Source of the DNA: Penelope pileata
Lineage: Eukaryota > Chordata > Aves > Galliformes > Cracidae
Reading direction: 5' to 3'
DNA: 64,000 nucleotides
Assembly: GCA_013396635.1 (NCBI GenBank)
Contig: WBMW01001277.1
Coordinates: 394,373-458,372, forward strand
Shown here: positions 30,166 through 43,679 of the stretch, piece by piece
How the letters are laid out: each line of letters begins with the position of its first letter
Position numbering within the stretch: the first letter of the stretch is position 1
Notes under the pieces: generated by a model
Database searches by the model: none
Told to the model about the DNA's origin: nothing
What the model saw: the letters and a program-made list of their open reading frames with translations, nothing else
Position numbers and translations under genes: made by a program

Positions 30166-31045
30166 GGATTGCAGAACAATCTGGAAAACTGCATCATGTT
30201 TTTGTGGTTCAGGCACCTGCTACGTGTAGATAGGCAAAATCCCACATGGCAGTCAGACTGCTTCCTGATAGTGTATCTGTTTCCAAAATGCAGAGTTGAC
30301 ATTGTCCTGACAGGGATGTTCTCCAGAATCAAGACTGGATGAAAGAGCAATCTCTAATTCATGAGGAGTCCCACAAGTTGGTTTGATTGACAAAAACATC
30401 TTATTTTTCAGACAGGATACTCAAAATAATGAACAGTGCCCTGTATAACACACTGATCTATGGTTCAAATCACAACTGGAGAAAGAAGCGAGGCAGAACC
30501 ATCAATTTCAGCAGTGTGTTATTAAACACTCATTTCAGCCATTTTATGTTTCTGGCTGCTGGTGGAGTAGCACTTGCAGGCTTTTTTAGGTGAAACGTGC
30601 AGCTGCTGGGTTAGGGACATGTCCTGGGTGGAGAGGAGGCAGCGGAAAGGCTCCCAGTGAGACCTGGAAGCAAGGCCTTCAGAGCAGGCCTGGGATCAGG
30701 CTCCTGACCAGCGTGATTACCAATGGAGGAGGCAGGTGTGAGGGGAAAACGGAGGCAAGAGCTCATCTACAAGTACTCTGGAAAAAGGTTTTTCTCGGGT
30801 TTGTGTGAGAAGGAGTCATTGCAACGGATGGATTGCCAAATGGTCAAAGCACTCTGTGTGGTAACACGAAACGCTGCGTGACGGCTTGAGGAGGCGCCTG
30901 CCGAGCGTGGTCACAGTTGTAACGTGCTGTTTGTCAAACAGTGTAAGCGTAAGGCATAGAGATGTGAGGGCATAGACATAGCTAAGTGTCTTTTTACTTT
31001 TAAAGGGGTATTGTTTGTGATTAATCAGTGTTTTCTGCCTTATAG

Positions 31046-31111
31046 GCCTGCCTCGTCCCCTCAGCTTTCACATGATGATACTCATTCACGCATTGAACAT
31101 TATGCTAGCAG
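31046..31111 (+). CDS. DMD: Dystrophin exon 72 (alternatively spliced block)
   Basis: The exon is 66 bp, the same as human exon 72, from acceptor GCCTTATAG to donor GTATGA. It encodes PASSPQLSHDDTHSRIEHYA then S and the first two bases of Arg, human residues 3421-3443, with no change seen. It is divisible by three and belongs to the exon 71-74 block, which leads into the syntrophin-binding segment. Confidence 0.97.
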
Positions 31112-32146
31112 GTATGAGACCAGCTGGACGTTAGGCAGATCTTTTTCTAAAGAATCATTTAAAAAATTCCAAAGGCTAGCTGCTGCCTGAGTGGGTCTAG
31201 AAGAAACCTAGGGTCTGGGGTTTTCTTCTCCAGGCTTTGGAATGCAGACTATAACCTGTGTCTTCTGCTAACCAGCCTTGCACTAACTTGCATGCCAGAG
31301 CGTGTGTGTGGTTAGAAATGGCTGCTAGGTTCCCTGGGGGTCTTCGTTAAGCTGTGCACTCAGCTTGCACAGGGTTTCATTTTTAATATAGACCCCAGCG
31401 TAATCATGCAGAAGTCTCCAAACTTTACATCAATCTCAAATGCCCTTTTGCTGTTAAGTAGTTCACCACATGGACTACCACAAATGAGATCTTTCCTTGA
31501 ATTGGAGGATAAAAATTATGGTGTATTACAGCTGTAGTTCACTTTTTCACTTTCATTCTGCTCTTAAGAATCACAAAGAGATTTAATTGCACAGATAGGA
31601 AAAATAACATGCTTTTCCACTAAGGAAGCAAATTTGCAAGGATTGAGATAACGTTATTGCAACCTCCTCATTCTGTACCCCAAAATCACTTGATCAGTGG
31701 AGGTATTCTCGGAATTATGCAGTATGTTTAGGAGGTACTAGCTGTGGAAAACCAGTGAGAAATGACTAATAATTTCAGTTGTGATGATGGCATTGCCAGC
31801 TACAAAACAATCTCTGTAAATCCCCTGGCATCATAAGGCCAGGGGAATTTCTTTGCTCTTGGAATTAATTAATCATGAGGAGTTGAATAAAACCTCAGAG
31901 AAAGCTGAAAATTTGAAGAGCTGAAAAGTTTAATTTAGCCAGGTCATTGTAATGAAAAAAACAGTGATTCATGATAGTGTATTGCAAAGCCTTTTGACAA
32001 TCAACAGAGAGTGTAAATTCATCTGAGTTTCAAATTTGCTAAGTCATCAAAAACATCACACTCTTTAATTCTTTCAGGAATGTTAAAACAAACAAAGTTT
32101 CTGGGAAATATAATTTATTTTAATGAGTCTGTTTATTTTTCCACAG
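31112..32146 (+). other. DMD: Intron 72
   Basis: A 1.0-kb GT-AG intron, AT-rich. I see nothing recognisable in it. Confidence 0.9.
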
Positions 32147-32212
32147 GCTAGCAGAAATGGAGAACACCAATGGTTCTTACCTAAATGACAGTATTTCACC
32201 TAACGAGAGCAT
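32147..32212 (+). CDS. DMD: Dystrophin exon 73 (syntrophin-binding segment)
   Basis: The exon is 66 bp, the same as human exon 73, from acceptor TTTTTCCACAG to donor GTGAGT. It encodes LAEMENTNGSYLNDSISPNE then S and two bases of Ile, human residues 3443-3465. One conservative change from human is seen (ENSNG to ENTNG). Exons 73 and 74 carry the main syntrophin-binding sequence, which recruits nNOS and signalling proteins to the membrane complex. Its length, a multiple of three, permits clean skipping. Confidence 0.97.
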
Positions 32213-35203
32213 GTGAGTAGGCCATTTTAGTTTTTTTGACATGAGTTTTCTTGTGAATGTTAATTGTAATAAAATTCTATAGTACACTGTGCCACACCCA
32301 ATTCAATTTCATGATGAGCTCTCGTTCTTTCAATTTATATAGTAGTGTCTGGATTTACGGCTTTAATACCAGATTAGTGCAGCAGATGACTAATACCTTC
32401 CAAATAAAATTACTAATTTCTCAAAAAAATGCTGATTTATTCAGCAAATACTTCCCATATTACCTGGAAAAAATGCACATAATCTAATGTCATTTAAGGA
32501 CAGAGATAAAAAGGTATCCCTTCTATCTGAACTGCAATCAATCATGTTATATTACTGGTAGGTAGAAAGTTTTGAGGGCAGAATGTCATGCAAAAGTCTG
32601 GTGGGGCTGTGCAGAAAAATTTTGTCTACAAGTAGGAGAAATACATGACAAGTATAAGCCAGGAGGGAATCATCTTCGCCATAATATATTAGAAGTAGGA
32701 ATCTCGAAGTTGGACAGATCTCTGACAAGCATTGATTTTACTACTTTAAATATAAAATGATTTGAAGAAATGTAGTCAGTTTGAAAATTTTGAACAATGG
32801 TTCAATCTGATGTCACACTGAGACCTATTTATAGTTTTCTGACATGGGAATATATTTATCATTCATGGTTTTCTTGATTTTGTTTGTTCTCTGAATGAAA
32901 GGGCGTAGAACCAGAAAACTACCAGTGAATAGTATATTTGAAAACAGGAGAGAAGTACACTGGTGCTTGAAAATTCAGTCTCAGTTAACATTTTAGATGT
33001 CATACCAGAAATTATAAATCAATCAAATAATTAAAAAAAAAAGACAACTTTCCTGTTTTTCTATAATTAATCTAATGCTTACCACAGCATGAGGGTTTTC
33101 TTTGAAAATTCAGATGTAGTCTTCTTCTTAATAAATTTTCAGAGTTCTTTTTAAGTGCAGTACTGCCACTTTTCATTCATAAATTCAGATTGCAAATCAT
33201 TTGCAAAGATGATTGTGAGCCAGTGAAATGTTAATGGACAGTAATGAAGCAGTTTGTTTCTGTTTTGAAATATTTTCTCTTCTGACTTCGTAGGATTGCT
33301 ACTTAGTAACTTTGAAACAAAATTGTGTGTACAACCAAATACATTCTTTTAATATATTGGTTCAAAGAGCAGAAAGTTAAATTGACACATGAAAACTAAT
33401 ACATACACAATGTCAGGGTAGTTAATCCAGACAGTTAGTGAAAACATTGTTTCCAAGTTGAATGTTGCTTTTGGATTGTTGTAGTTATATTATTACATAT
33501 ATATTTTCCTGTTGTCCTCACAGAAAAATTTCAGTGTCCTTAGTCAAAAGATCATACATAAGCTGTATTGGTTTTATTACAACTTTGTCTTACTGGTCTT
33601 TTCATTCTTTGGTTAATTAAAAGTTGTATTGATGTGATTCAGTTAACAGCATAATTATCACTGACTGATTATCCAGTCAATTCATTACTTAGTTTGTACT
33701 GTTAAAATTACAGTAAGTATTCTGTGTTTTAGAAGAAACAAAATCCAGATTTAAATGGCAGTAAAATCAAAGCTCACCATAAATTTGCAAGTGTAACTGA
33801 ATTTTGTTTGTTAGGTGCTCCATAAATATTATTTGCTGATGTTCTCATGGGGTTTGACTTAAAATTACAGTTAGAATGCTAGATAGATGGATGTTTGGAG
33901 GAAGGAAAATAAAGAGAAAATGTTTATAAATACAGTCACAAAGCATTTCAATATGCGTTGTTATTGTAATTATATATACAAAATACATGAGGGATAAAAA
34001 TCACAGAAGACAATGTTTTGGAAAATAGCATTATGCTGCAATATTTTTCAGTGTTAATTTGCTTAAGGTGCTTACAAATTTAGGAATTGGCAAGCCTTTA
34101 AAATTTTGTTTAAAAAGAGAAAAATATTTCTGTTGTGAAAAACTAATATTTCTCATTTATGAACTAATGGTAATGTGCTCTACGTTGCTATAGCACTCCT
34201 GTAATCTATAAAATGGCATCATTAACATTTTCAGTAATACAATGCGACAAGAAATACTTCAAATTTTGAACAGTAGCAGCTATTCAGAATGCTGTTAAAT
34301 TCTAGATTACGAAAGTAACAACAACAACAAAAAAGCTAGACTGAATTATTTTGTTTAAGGAAGTATTACCATAAAAACGAGATTGGCTGTGTAGTTTTTT
34401 ACTGTAGTAGACTGGAGGTGTTGCTACATTCCATGGCTTTTCGCAATTTCTGCTGATGTTAGCTGCATAGCTTAGGGCCTGAATGCCATTCCTTAGTGCC
34501 TGAAACATCCGTTTAATTCTGTGAGATGGTCAAGGTCTTCAGAACTCAGTAGCTTTTTTTCTTCCAGAGACTTCTCTTTTGCAAATGCCTGACAGTTTCA
34601 GGGGCAATAAAATAAAGAAATGATTAATGTGTACTAAATAGAATGTATTTTTATTCTGACAGCATACATCACTTGTAATTTCAAAAAAAAAAAAAAAGCT
34701 CCTCAGTGAGAAACAGCATAGTTTCATTATACTAAGTCAATTTTTTTTTATTTCACTCCATTTTAAAATAGGTAAACATAGGATGCCTTTATTAAATCAG
34801 AAGAGTTGGCTGGTATAAAAATAAATGCCTTGCCTTTGCTTGAATGACCCTTGCGCAACATAGATCAGGCAGGATAAGATGGCTTTTTTCTCAAGGAGAT
34901 TTTAAATTTAAGGTAGGCAAAAGAGGAAAGCTGTGATTGTCAGCTATGGCAAAACTAAGCTTTAAATATTTGAGAAGCAGGGGGGAGGAGGGGTGGGTTC
35001 TACAGAAGAGGAAAATTACCATGGAGTAAGTTGAACAGTTTATTTAATTTCGTTCTAAGGTATATCACTCTGCTTTTGTTACAAAGAGTTTGGTGAATTA
35101 CATATAAGAATTGAGAGACTTGAAGTGAAATTGTTTTATCATAATCATTGCAAAGTTAAAAGGAAAAAGGGAACAGCCTGGTATATCCTTCTCTGTTTTC
35201 TAG
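32213..35203 (+). other. DMD: Intron 73
   Basis: This 3.0-kb GT-AG intron is strongly AT-rich throughout. No transposon, gene or notable repeat was recognised, apart from short A and T runs near 34680 and 34741. Confidence 0.9.
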
Positions 35204-35362
35204 CGACGATGAACACTTGTTAATCCAGCACTACTGCCAAAGTCTGAACCAGGAATCCCCCCTGAGCCAGCCCCGAAGCCCTGCCCAGATCTTGATTTCT
35301 CTGGAGAGTGAAGAAAGGGGTGAACTGGAGAGAATTCTTGCAGATCTGGAGGAAGAAAACCG
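35204..35362 (+). CDS. DMD: Dystrophin exon 74 (syntrophin binding and start of coiled coil 1)
   Basis: The exon is 159 bp, the same as human exon 74, from acceptor TGTTTTCTAG to donor GTGGGT. It encodes DDEHLLIQHYCQSLNQESPL, then SQPRSPAQILISLESEERGE and LERILADLEEENR, human residues 3465-3518. The first half belongs to the syntrophin-binding region. The second half (ERGELERILADLEEENR) starts a leucine-heptad coiled coil that pairs with dystrobrevin. One change from human is seen, NQDSP to NQESP. The final Arg codon is split CG|A with exon 75. Confidence 0.98.
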
Positions 35363-38300
35363 GTGGGTTACACTGTTAGCTGCAGCAGCTATCAGCTATG
35401 CACTGAAGATACAAATGGGCTAATAAAACCCTGTGGTTAGGATGTCTTTTAAATTAAGTTCTGTTAAGTCTGCCTAAGCCATTCACAGTTTTCTCTCTGT
35501 AAGAGAGAGGTGGAGGTGATGAGGCTGAAATTGTGTCATTATTAACTCATTCCTATGTTCAGTGCAGCGATGAGTCAGCCCTGAACATTTGAAATGATGA
35601 GCTGCAAACGAGTGCATGGGTCACTTAATACCCCTGTGATTATGATGCCACCTCCAACAAGCTCTGCTAGCTGTTTCATACCGTTTCCTTCTGTTCAACT
35701 ATTTCCTTTATTTCCATGATAGTAATGAGCTTCGTACCAGTGCTACTGAATTTTGCCATTACATGAGGGAAGGGTGTGCAGGTTTCTGTGCCTTGGTTTG
35801 AAAAAATCAAAGGGAGGTTCATGGAAAGACATGCATTTCTCAGAAAGGTTGGTCAATGTGAGGTTTTGAGAGGACCTCAATTCATTTGAAGTAAAGAATC
35901 TGTTAAATAACTGGTATTCAGCTAGACAGAATTCATCATGGTGGCATTTTTAGGGATATAATAAATTGTAAAGTTGCGTTTACTTCAGAAAAATGAGTGT
36001 TTTCACGATAGCTAAAATGTGGATCCTCTTTTCTTTCTATTTGTTTCGTATTGTTTGTTGCCATTTCTTCAGCCTTTCAGGATCAAGTATCATTTACCAC
36101 TTCTTTAATTTGAACTTCAATTGAAGCTGCCTTCACTAATCAGAAAAAAAAATCCCAACTGGTTTCTTCCAGCAGTACAGCACTGCAGTCCTGTTTCTGT
36201 GGTACACTGGAATCTTACGCCATCAGGATAAAAACTGGTAGATCTTGATGTTGTTAGTTTAACAGTTGCAATCAAGAACTTCTAAAATCAAAATGTAAGA
36301 TAAAAATTATTAGATCTACAAAAAAGCACATTTTTATTTGCCTTCTGTCTTCAGCTTTTCTGGTACAGTCTACTGACATTTTCATGTTCCTTTTTCTTGC
36401 TTCTGCAAGAGCTAGATACTTTTGTTTATGTTGAGGGTGTAACGCAGTAATCATTCACCTTAGGTATGTCAAGGAAATAACTGCAAGAGTTGGCAGTGCC
36501 GTAGATCTTCTCTCCATGCAGAAGTCTTCTTTGGATGGTAGTAATCAATTATAGTGCCTCCATCACCCCATCATCTCTTTGAGGGTGTGGTTGGTACTTC
36601 TTTACAAAGAGCAGAGCCTGGACTTGCAGAACAGCTTGAGTTGATTTTGGCGTAGAGAAGCCTGACATAAGCTATTCTGTCACCTAGAATAGGAGGAAGA
36701 TGTAAATCTGCCTTGTGCTTCCTTCTGGACTCGCATCAGTTACTCCTCCGTAGATTAGGTCTGTATTTCTGTATGATATGCTTCAACTAGGAAGAGAGAA
36801 GAGCCTCTTGTCCATAAATATCAGTTTTTACTTTTATGTAGACCTATCTCTGTAAATCCACAGGGGCAGAGGTAACTAATTTAATGGATAGTTTGTTTCA
36901 CACAGATTTTTTTCATTAAAGTTGTAAATTGCTATAAAATTTATTAAAAAAATGCATTTATTTTTTATGCCCTTCTGTTTCCAGTCATGTTGCACCCTCC
37001 TTAAATTAGAATACAAAATCTACAGGCCAGATTAAGCTTTAGATCAAACTGCTAAATCTAGCCACTGACTTCCCTTACTCTGTGGATGGTCATAGCACTT
37101 GGTTACATGGTTACGTAGCTCAGCATATATATGGGTAGCATAGTTACATAGCATATACAGGTGTAATTAAAGCTGAGGAGAAGGCCTTGTTGGAAGCTTC
37201 TTTCCAAATATTACTTAAATGATCTGCAAAGTTGATAAACAGAAGAGTGAGAAAGGGGAACAGTCAAGAACTCACCTTTTTCAGGAGGATTTGGGAGAAC
37301 GTAGAGGATTGATGAGGCGTAAAGGATGAGGAAAGGGTTTCAGACAGAAAGCTGTAGTAAACAAAGCCCTTCCTCAATGAACAGCAGTCAGATTTTTTTG
37401 AAAACAAACTCCAGACTTGCTAATACATGGTATATAAAGCCCAAGTACTTTCTAAAGTGGAGGAGAACCAGTATTATAAAATAAACCGTCATATTTTGTG
37501 TTTTCAGGATTTCTGTAGTTTAGAAGTATTGGGTAATTGGTACAATAGAAATAATAAGATAGCTTAGTTTTCAGGGATGTTGTTGTTTTAAACAACACCA
37601 GGTAGTGTATCATGGAAGAAGAACTAAAATCAGAATGCTTTTCTGTCTGTATACAAATCGAGCTGCTCACTGGAAAGCAGGATGGCTCTATGGAGCAGCC
37701 TAGTTTTAAACTAAAGAGGTGGTAGGTGAACATCAGTGTAACCTTGAGTTACATATTGAAATGGGGTAAAAAAATTCCTTTTGGGATTTATGCCTTAAAT
37801 TTTAGTATGAGCCTTATTTAATATAGTAGCTATCAATGAGGACTAAAACATTAAAAGATAACAGACAAGGCTGTGGTTTTCTAGTTTCTGCTGTTAGAGG
37901 CTTAGTTCCTAGCTGGATGCCGCCACAAGCAGCCTCTGCCTTTATGGATGATTCAGGTCTTAATGCAGCAGGGACAGAGAGGTCTGTTTCTGTAGGACAG
38001 CTTTGAAGTCTCACTGCTGTGATTTTCATCGATTATGACAAAATCCTGACTTTTGTCTCTGTGCATCTGTCTCTGCAAACTTCTATAAATAACTTGTACT
38101 TAAAATATGAGGCAGAAGCTAGAAAGAGAACAGGTTGTTGCTTTTTGTCCTGATAGATTGTCACAGCCAGATGACTCTTACTTTATACAGGAAACTGATT
38201 CCTGTCACAAAAATAAACCGTTCAGACTGGATCAGTCAGGAGCCATTCGTGTACTTACCTATCTTTAAAAAATGTTTTTGTCCTTTTAGATTTGTATTTT

Positions 38301-41300
38301 CTAGTCTTTCTCCGATGAGTTTGTTAAAACCTTTTTGACCGTTACCAAAGGTAGTCAACAAACCGTGATCTCATTCCTTGTGTCACCCTCGTTCTAGTGA
38401 GTGGAAGCGTGTTCTTCACGTGTTACTTCTAACAATTACCTCTGAGTAAATACTGTTAATTGCTTCTGCATGAGGGCTCGGTGTATCTGTTGCTGGAAAA
38501 GGGGGTGAATGTGACGCAAATCATTTTGTGATCTCCCAGTCCTCAGTCCAGCCTCAAAGCAGCTGGACTGTTTCATTTTCATTGTAAATACCTCGGGTCT
38601 TGTCACTGGAGTGCATCTCCTTTCTGGTTCTGAGCTAGATGTGACGCTTGTTCCTGGGAAGGCAAGTGGCTAGAAGGCAAGCAGTGCTAGATAAACAGTC
38701 ATCTTTTCATGACTATATTGACAGAACTTCTGTTGCGTTCACTTCTGATGGTTCTTGACAATGAAGATTTAGCTCTCCCTGCTGTGTCTTGTATTATTTT
38801 ATAGTTACAGTCAGCACATACATTCACTTCTCAGCAGCTATCGAGAAAGTTGCATTAAGCACCAGTGAGAAGCAATACTAAGATACTCAAAACATTTTAC
38901 TGTCATTCTGTTTTTTCTTCCACTCTCCACAGTTTCCTACTTAAAAAAAAAAATCTCCCTTTTGCTTCTTGTTTTTATTTTTCTTCATCTCATTTGAGCT
39001 GCCTATAAAATTCTGACCTCCATTTGGTTTTCAGCTGCAGTTTCTGGTCTCCAGATACTTCCATCTTGACTTGACAAAGGCTCTTTGAAATTGAAAATTT
39101 GAGGCTTGTTGTAAAAGATCTGCTGCCTATTTTGAATTCTTCTGAAATGTATTATCCAAATTATAAACTAATGTAGCTGTGGCACACTTCTGATTGTTTT
39201 ATTTATTTTTTGCTTTGTTTTGTTTCCCAATTCCAAGGACCTCTTGTTAGATATTAATTATTTATCTACTAGAATTTTGAGACCTTGGTGCTTTTGTAGT
39301 TGAAAATATGACTGCTGTAAATAATTTATACCTAAAACTTGACTGTTAAATAATTCATATTTGCTAAAATCTGAACATTTTAGAGAATAGTTCCAATTGG
39401 TGAAACTATTTCATTTGAGCATTAGGCCTTCAGACTCGTGCTTAGTTTTACATCACATTGAATATTGTGATAAGACCATTTCTTGATGCATCCTATAGGC
39501 ACAAAGTAATCTTGATGTGAAAGGCACTATTGCAATATAAGACAAAAATCCAAACACAAAAATGACCCAGAATCATTCTGAAAATTCCTTAAGAGTGAAT
39601 ATGTTTCTAAAACAAGCAAGAGGGATTTTTCATGTCCATCTATAGCAGTAAATGACATAGCTTATAGATTAGGATGTATCATACTAGCATTAAAAAGACT
39701 GCGTGGTTTTGTTGTGAGACAGTCTCAAAACTTTTTGCAAATAATTAAAATACTTTTAATACTCTTTTAATGATTAAAAAGATGAATGTTTCTTAATGTT
39801 TTAGTTGAATCAATTTCTCTAGGATACTTCTGTGAAAGGGAGACTTTTCTCTTGTTCTCTTGTTAATTTCCCACCTCTTAGCTGTACTGTAACAAGAACA
39901 TCTCCAGGCTCAACTATTTGTCTTTCCTTTGCTCTTCTGACTTGCACTGAGAGCACAATGGGCTGTGAGCCACTGGAGAAGCACTAACATCCCAAATCTC
40001 AAAGCTGCCCTGTTCTCAAGTAGCTATAGTCTTCCTCCAAACCTGACTGGCCTCCTCAACTAAGTTCTTCCTGTATAGTTGCCAACAGCCAGAAAGTGAT
40101 GTATTTCTAAATATGCTGTGACTCCATTTGGTATTTATTTTGGCATTGATAAAGGGGAGCTGGATCTTCTGAATGTGAAGCATCGTAAGTAAGCAGTGGC
40201 TCTCTAGTGCGGAATAGAGAGGTAGGTAGTTCATTTAGCAGCTTTGTCCATTTCTTCAGACCACTGATTTTCTGTAGGTAGATGAAAAATAACCTGAATT
40301 CACGAGTTTTCAATTGCCTCTGAGAGGAACACTCAGCAAATGGGGTCCGCTAGGATTTCTCTCACCAGGCAATTAATCCTGCCAGTGATAGATGTGATTA
40401 ATAACTCATGAGCTCTTTACTACCCAAATCTTTCCAGTTGCATAAATCAAGGTTACATTGGATACTTCCTCTGTTATTTTTCTTCATGAATGCTTAAATG
40501 AAGTGCAAACATTGTTAATGAAATGTGTTTCTTCTTTTGACTATTTCTTTTGCTGAAGTATATTTTCCCAGCGATCAGAAGATGCATCAGCTTTGTTTGT
40601 TTGCGACATCCGCTTCTGAAAGCCACCCAGTCACCCAGTGAGACTGGGTTTCTGAGTATTGCCAATCCTTGCTCAGTCGCATTCGTTTAGAGCGGATTAT
40701 GCTTTCATTTCCCCTTTTTCTTTTATGCTGAAAATATAAGACAGCACCTTTCCTCAGGACACAGATGCTATATTTTGTGGACAGTTCCTTGAATGTCTGG
40801 CTTGCAGCAGCAGCATTCCTGTTTCACCACATAGCTTAAAACTATTCCAGAGGTGGAAATAAAAACAAATTGTTTTCTCCTCAAGGAGGTTCTTAGAGCA
40901 ACTTAGAAATGATTTCTTTCTTTCTGACATTTCAGGTTTTTTTCCCTATGTAAATACAATTCCCTGCATGTTAGATCTCATATGACTCATAAATTCAGAC
41001 ACCGCTGCTTGGATAATGTTCAGTGTCCTTTAAAACAGTTTTTTTTTCTGTAATATTTCAGAAAGAGTTTTAAACTATTTTGTATCAAATATGAAGGAAT
41101 TTTTACTGGAATTACTCCCTGGTCCTCACTTGTTTTTCAATCCTGTAGTTACTGGAGAGACTTCTCTGTCTTGATTCTTGAGGGGATATTTTAGATTCTT
41201 TGTAGCAGTGATTATGTTGTAGTATGACCATGTACACTTATTTGGTTTCCCTTAGGGTAGTAGTTAATCTTTTGCTTTACCGCTCTTTGAGACCTTCAAG

Positions 41301-43435
41301 CTTCTAAGTCTGCTGTTTGTAGAGTACTGCTGCACCATACATATGTGAAATTCCTCACAGGGTAGGGTAGTGGTAGCCACAATCTACAGACTTTGTGAAA
41401 AACAAGCTTAATGATCAATCCTGTGTAAACTTTACTGTGCAGTAAGACTGTGTGCAATACTGTTGTCGTTCCCTTTAGTATTTTTATTAATTATTCACCA
41501 GTTCATTCAGCTAGCAGTATCAGAAGACGTTAAGTCACATAAAAGGCAACACTCCTTATAACCCTTCTTTCTTTCTTCCAGATAATTTTCATGGACTTGA
41601 AACTATATTCACTTAAAACAAAAATCTTCCTTTAAAAAATTGTCTAATTTGGAAGAAAATAAGTAATTTTTATAGCACCTTCTTTGTTTGTCATCCTCAG
41701 GTTTTTCTCATTTGGCAGTTATTTAGGATTCCTTTTCTTAGAGAACTTGTCAGCTCCATTCATGGAATTGAATTTTTAGCTACTCACAGAATAAAAGAAA
41801 GAATATAGATTACATCTAACAACAGCTGTTGAATGTTCTCCATAGTCTCTCTTGTGTGGGTTATTAGAGAAAGAGTTTTTGAGTTATGAGGTGACCTGAA
41901 GTTAAGAAGAATCAATGTCTTTTTTTATTTTATTATTTATTTATTACCTTCTTAAACTTCTGCAGAGGAGAGGCCATGTGAATTGGGCATTCCTGAGGGA
42001 TGGTGTTCTGAGAGATGTCACAGTCCCAGGTTAGGACACATCCATCATGCAGTTGCCACGGGGCAAAAGTTCAGTGTTTGAGGAACAGTCAACAGTCTGT
42101 CCTTATCCTTGGCGTTGTTTCATTATCCATGTGACATGATGCATGCCGCTTTAGTTCTTGATCTGGTCACAAAAATATACCTTTCAAAATGGGCTTAGTA
42201 ATGTTTATTGGGAGGTTACTGGGGTGCTGGATAGCCTCCAGACCAAAACGTGAGTGTATCATGGTTTGCAGGCAAAACTAGAAAAAGTGCCTGCTCTCTC
42301 AGCCTCAAGTAAGAGTGAGTTTAACAAAAACGAAATCTGGGTCACTGCTTGTGATGAGTAAGCGGTTAGCAGCCTACCATCTACAGAGCCATTTCCCCCC
42401 CTCTCTGGAAAGCAGTAAAGGAACATCAGAGCAACAAAGTCCCAGAGCAGGTTATTAGGCCTCCCTTGTGTACAGAGTTTCTGCTACCAGGTACTATTTT
42501 TGCATTGCTGGGCTGTTAACCCCAACAAAGTTTCATTTTCTCACTTTCTGTGTTCTTACTGCTCTGTAGGCTTTTTTTCCATGTCGACCATTACAGATCA
42601 TTATAATCTAGGGAGAGTTTTCCTGGAGTAAAAGTGGAGCTTTATGCAATAGGCAAACAAGCCTTTAGCAGTGTCATAATGTCACAACAGACTGTAGCAC
42701 TGTAGATAGTCCAAACTAAGGTAGAAATGAAAGCGTCCCTAATTAGTGAAATACAGTGTCATTTAATTTTAAAGCTAGACTGTAAATGCATTTAAGGGAA
42801 GGAGAATTATATGATCTAAGTAATGAGAGCAGAGTTGCAAATGAACTCCTGAATTCTATGGTTTGCTCAGGATTTCTTTTTGCCTTTCTTTCTGTCTTAA
42901 TTTTCTCATCTGTGAAATGGATAGGTTGGCCAGGTGGTGCAAGCTTTGATTAGTGTTTGTAAAGTGCTTTGATCGCTCTTTTAGCACTAATTACTACACT
43001 AGTATATTCATGCTTGGAAGTGGAGAGGCAGTCCGACTTCTGCTAGCAGCCATAAAACGCAGGAAGCTGAGGACTGAACCTAGGACACATTGTACTTGCA
43101 CTTCAGGACGGTGTCTGGAGCCCAGCCAGCCTTCTGCTTTACGTGCCCTGGAAAGGAATTAATTGTGAATTCTCATGATGCAGAGAGCCTTTAGGCAACA
43201 CTTGTATTACAGTTCTGCGGTATATCTGCTCTGTGCAAATCTATGAGGTGTAATCCTACATGGATTTGGAATCAGCAGAATCTAAAGCAGGTGCCGTAGC
43301 TGAGCCTGTCTCTCCAGTAGCTGCAGGTGTCACATCACAGGAGAGGATGTCCATTCTGACTGCCTGTGGCAGAGGGCAGCCTGTGCAGTCCTATTCTGCT
43401 TGGTAAAGCTTTACCTCTCTGTTACTTTTCAACAG
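35363..43435 (+). other. DMD: Intron 74
   Basis: At 8.1 kb (GT-AG) this is the second-longest intron in the window. An ancient L3/MIR-like fragment lies near its 3' end (about 42888-42978). The rest is AT-rich intronic sequence with no recognisable gene. Confidence 0.88.
42888..42978 (+). mobile_element. Ancient L3/L2/MIR-like retroposon fragment
   Basis: The order TCTTAATTTTCTCATCTGTG, then AAATGG, then TTAGTGTTTGTAAAGTGCTT and TGAT matches the well-known 3' core shared by old L3 (CR1-L3) and MIR/L2 elements (the 'cctcatctgtaaaatgg ... taatgtttgtaaagcgctttga' pattern). The middle is shortened and diverged. Such fragments predate the bird-mammal split, so the same position might carry a trace in other amniotes. 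The exact family is uncertain. Confidence 0.55.
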
Positions 43436-43679
43436 AAACTTGCAAGCAGAATATGACCGTTTGAAGCAACAGCATGATCACAAAGGATTGTCTCCACTGC
43501 CGTCCCCACCTGAGATGATGCCGGTTTCTCCGCAAAGCCCCCGCGATGCTGAACTCATTGCAGAAGCCAAGCTGCTTCGCCAGCACAAGGGCCGCCTGGA
43601 GGCCAGGATGCAGATTCTGGAGGATCACAACAAACAGCTGGAGTCACAGCTGCACAGGCTGAGGCAGCTGCTGGAGCAG
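43436..43679 (+). CDS. DMD: Dystrophin exon 75 (coiled coils, dystrobrevin binding), GC donor
   Basis: The exon is 244 bp, the same as human exon 75, starting after acceptor CTTTTCAACAG. It encodes NLQAEYDRLKQQHDHKG, a Pro/Ser linker SPLPSPPEMMPVSPQSP, and the second coiled coil from DAELIAEAKLLRQHKGRLEA to LHRLRQLLEQ, human residues 3518-3599. Leucine heptads are clear in both coils, which bind dystrobrevin. Changes from human are QHEHK to QHDHK and MMPTSP to MMPVSP. The exon ends CAG and is followed by GCGAGT rather than GT, so its donor is of the GC type. Using the nearest GT (43684) would add 4 bases and break the frame. Confidence 0.97.

Larger units (their letters stand above)
26375..31045 (+). 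other. DMD: Intron 71
   Basis: This 4.7-kb GT-AG intron has a CTG/CTA tract at 26395-26420, a 23-A run at 29013-29035, a 41-bp tandem duplication at 30084-30165 and a small hairpin (AGTCTCG/CGAGACT) near 28645. A GC-richer patch lies at about 30590-30760. No gene or identifiable transposon was seen. Confidence 0.88.
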
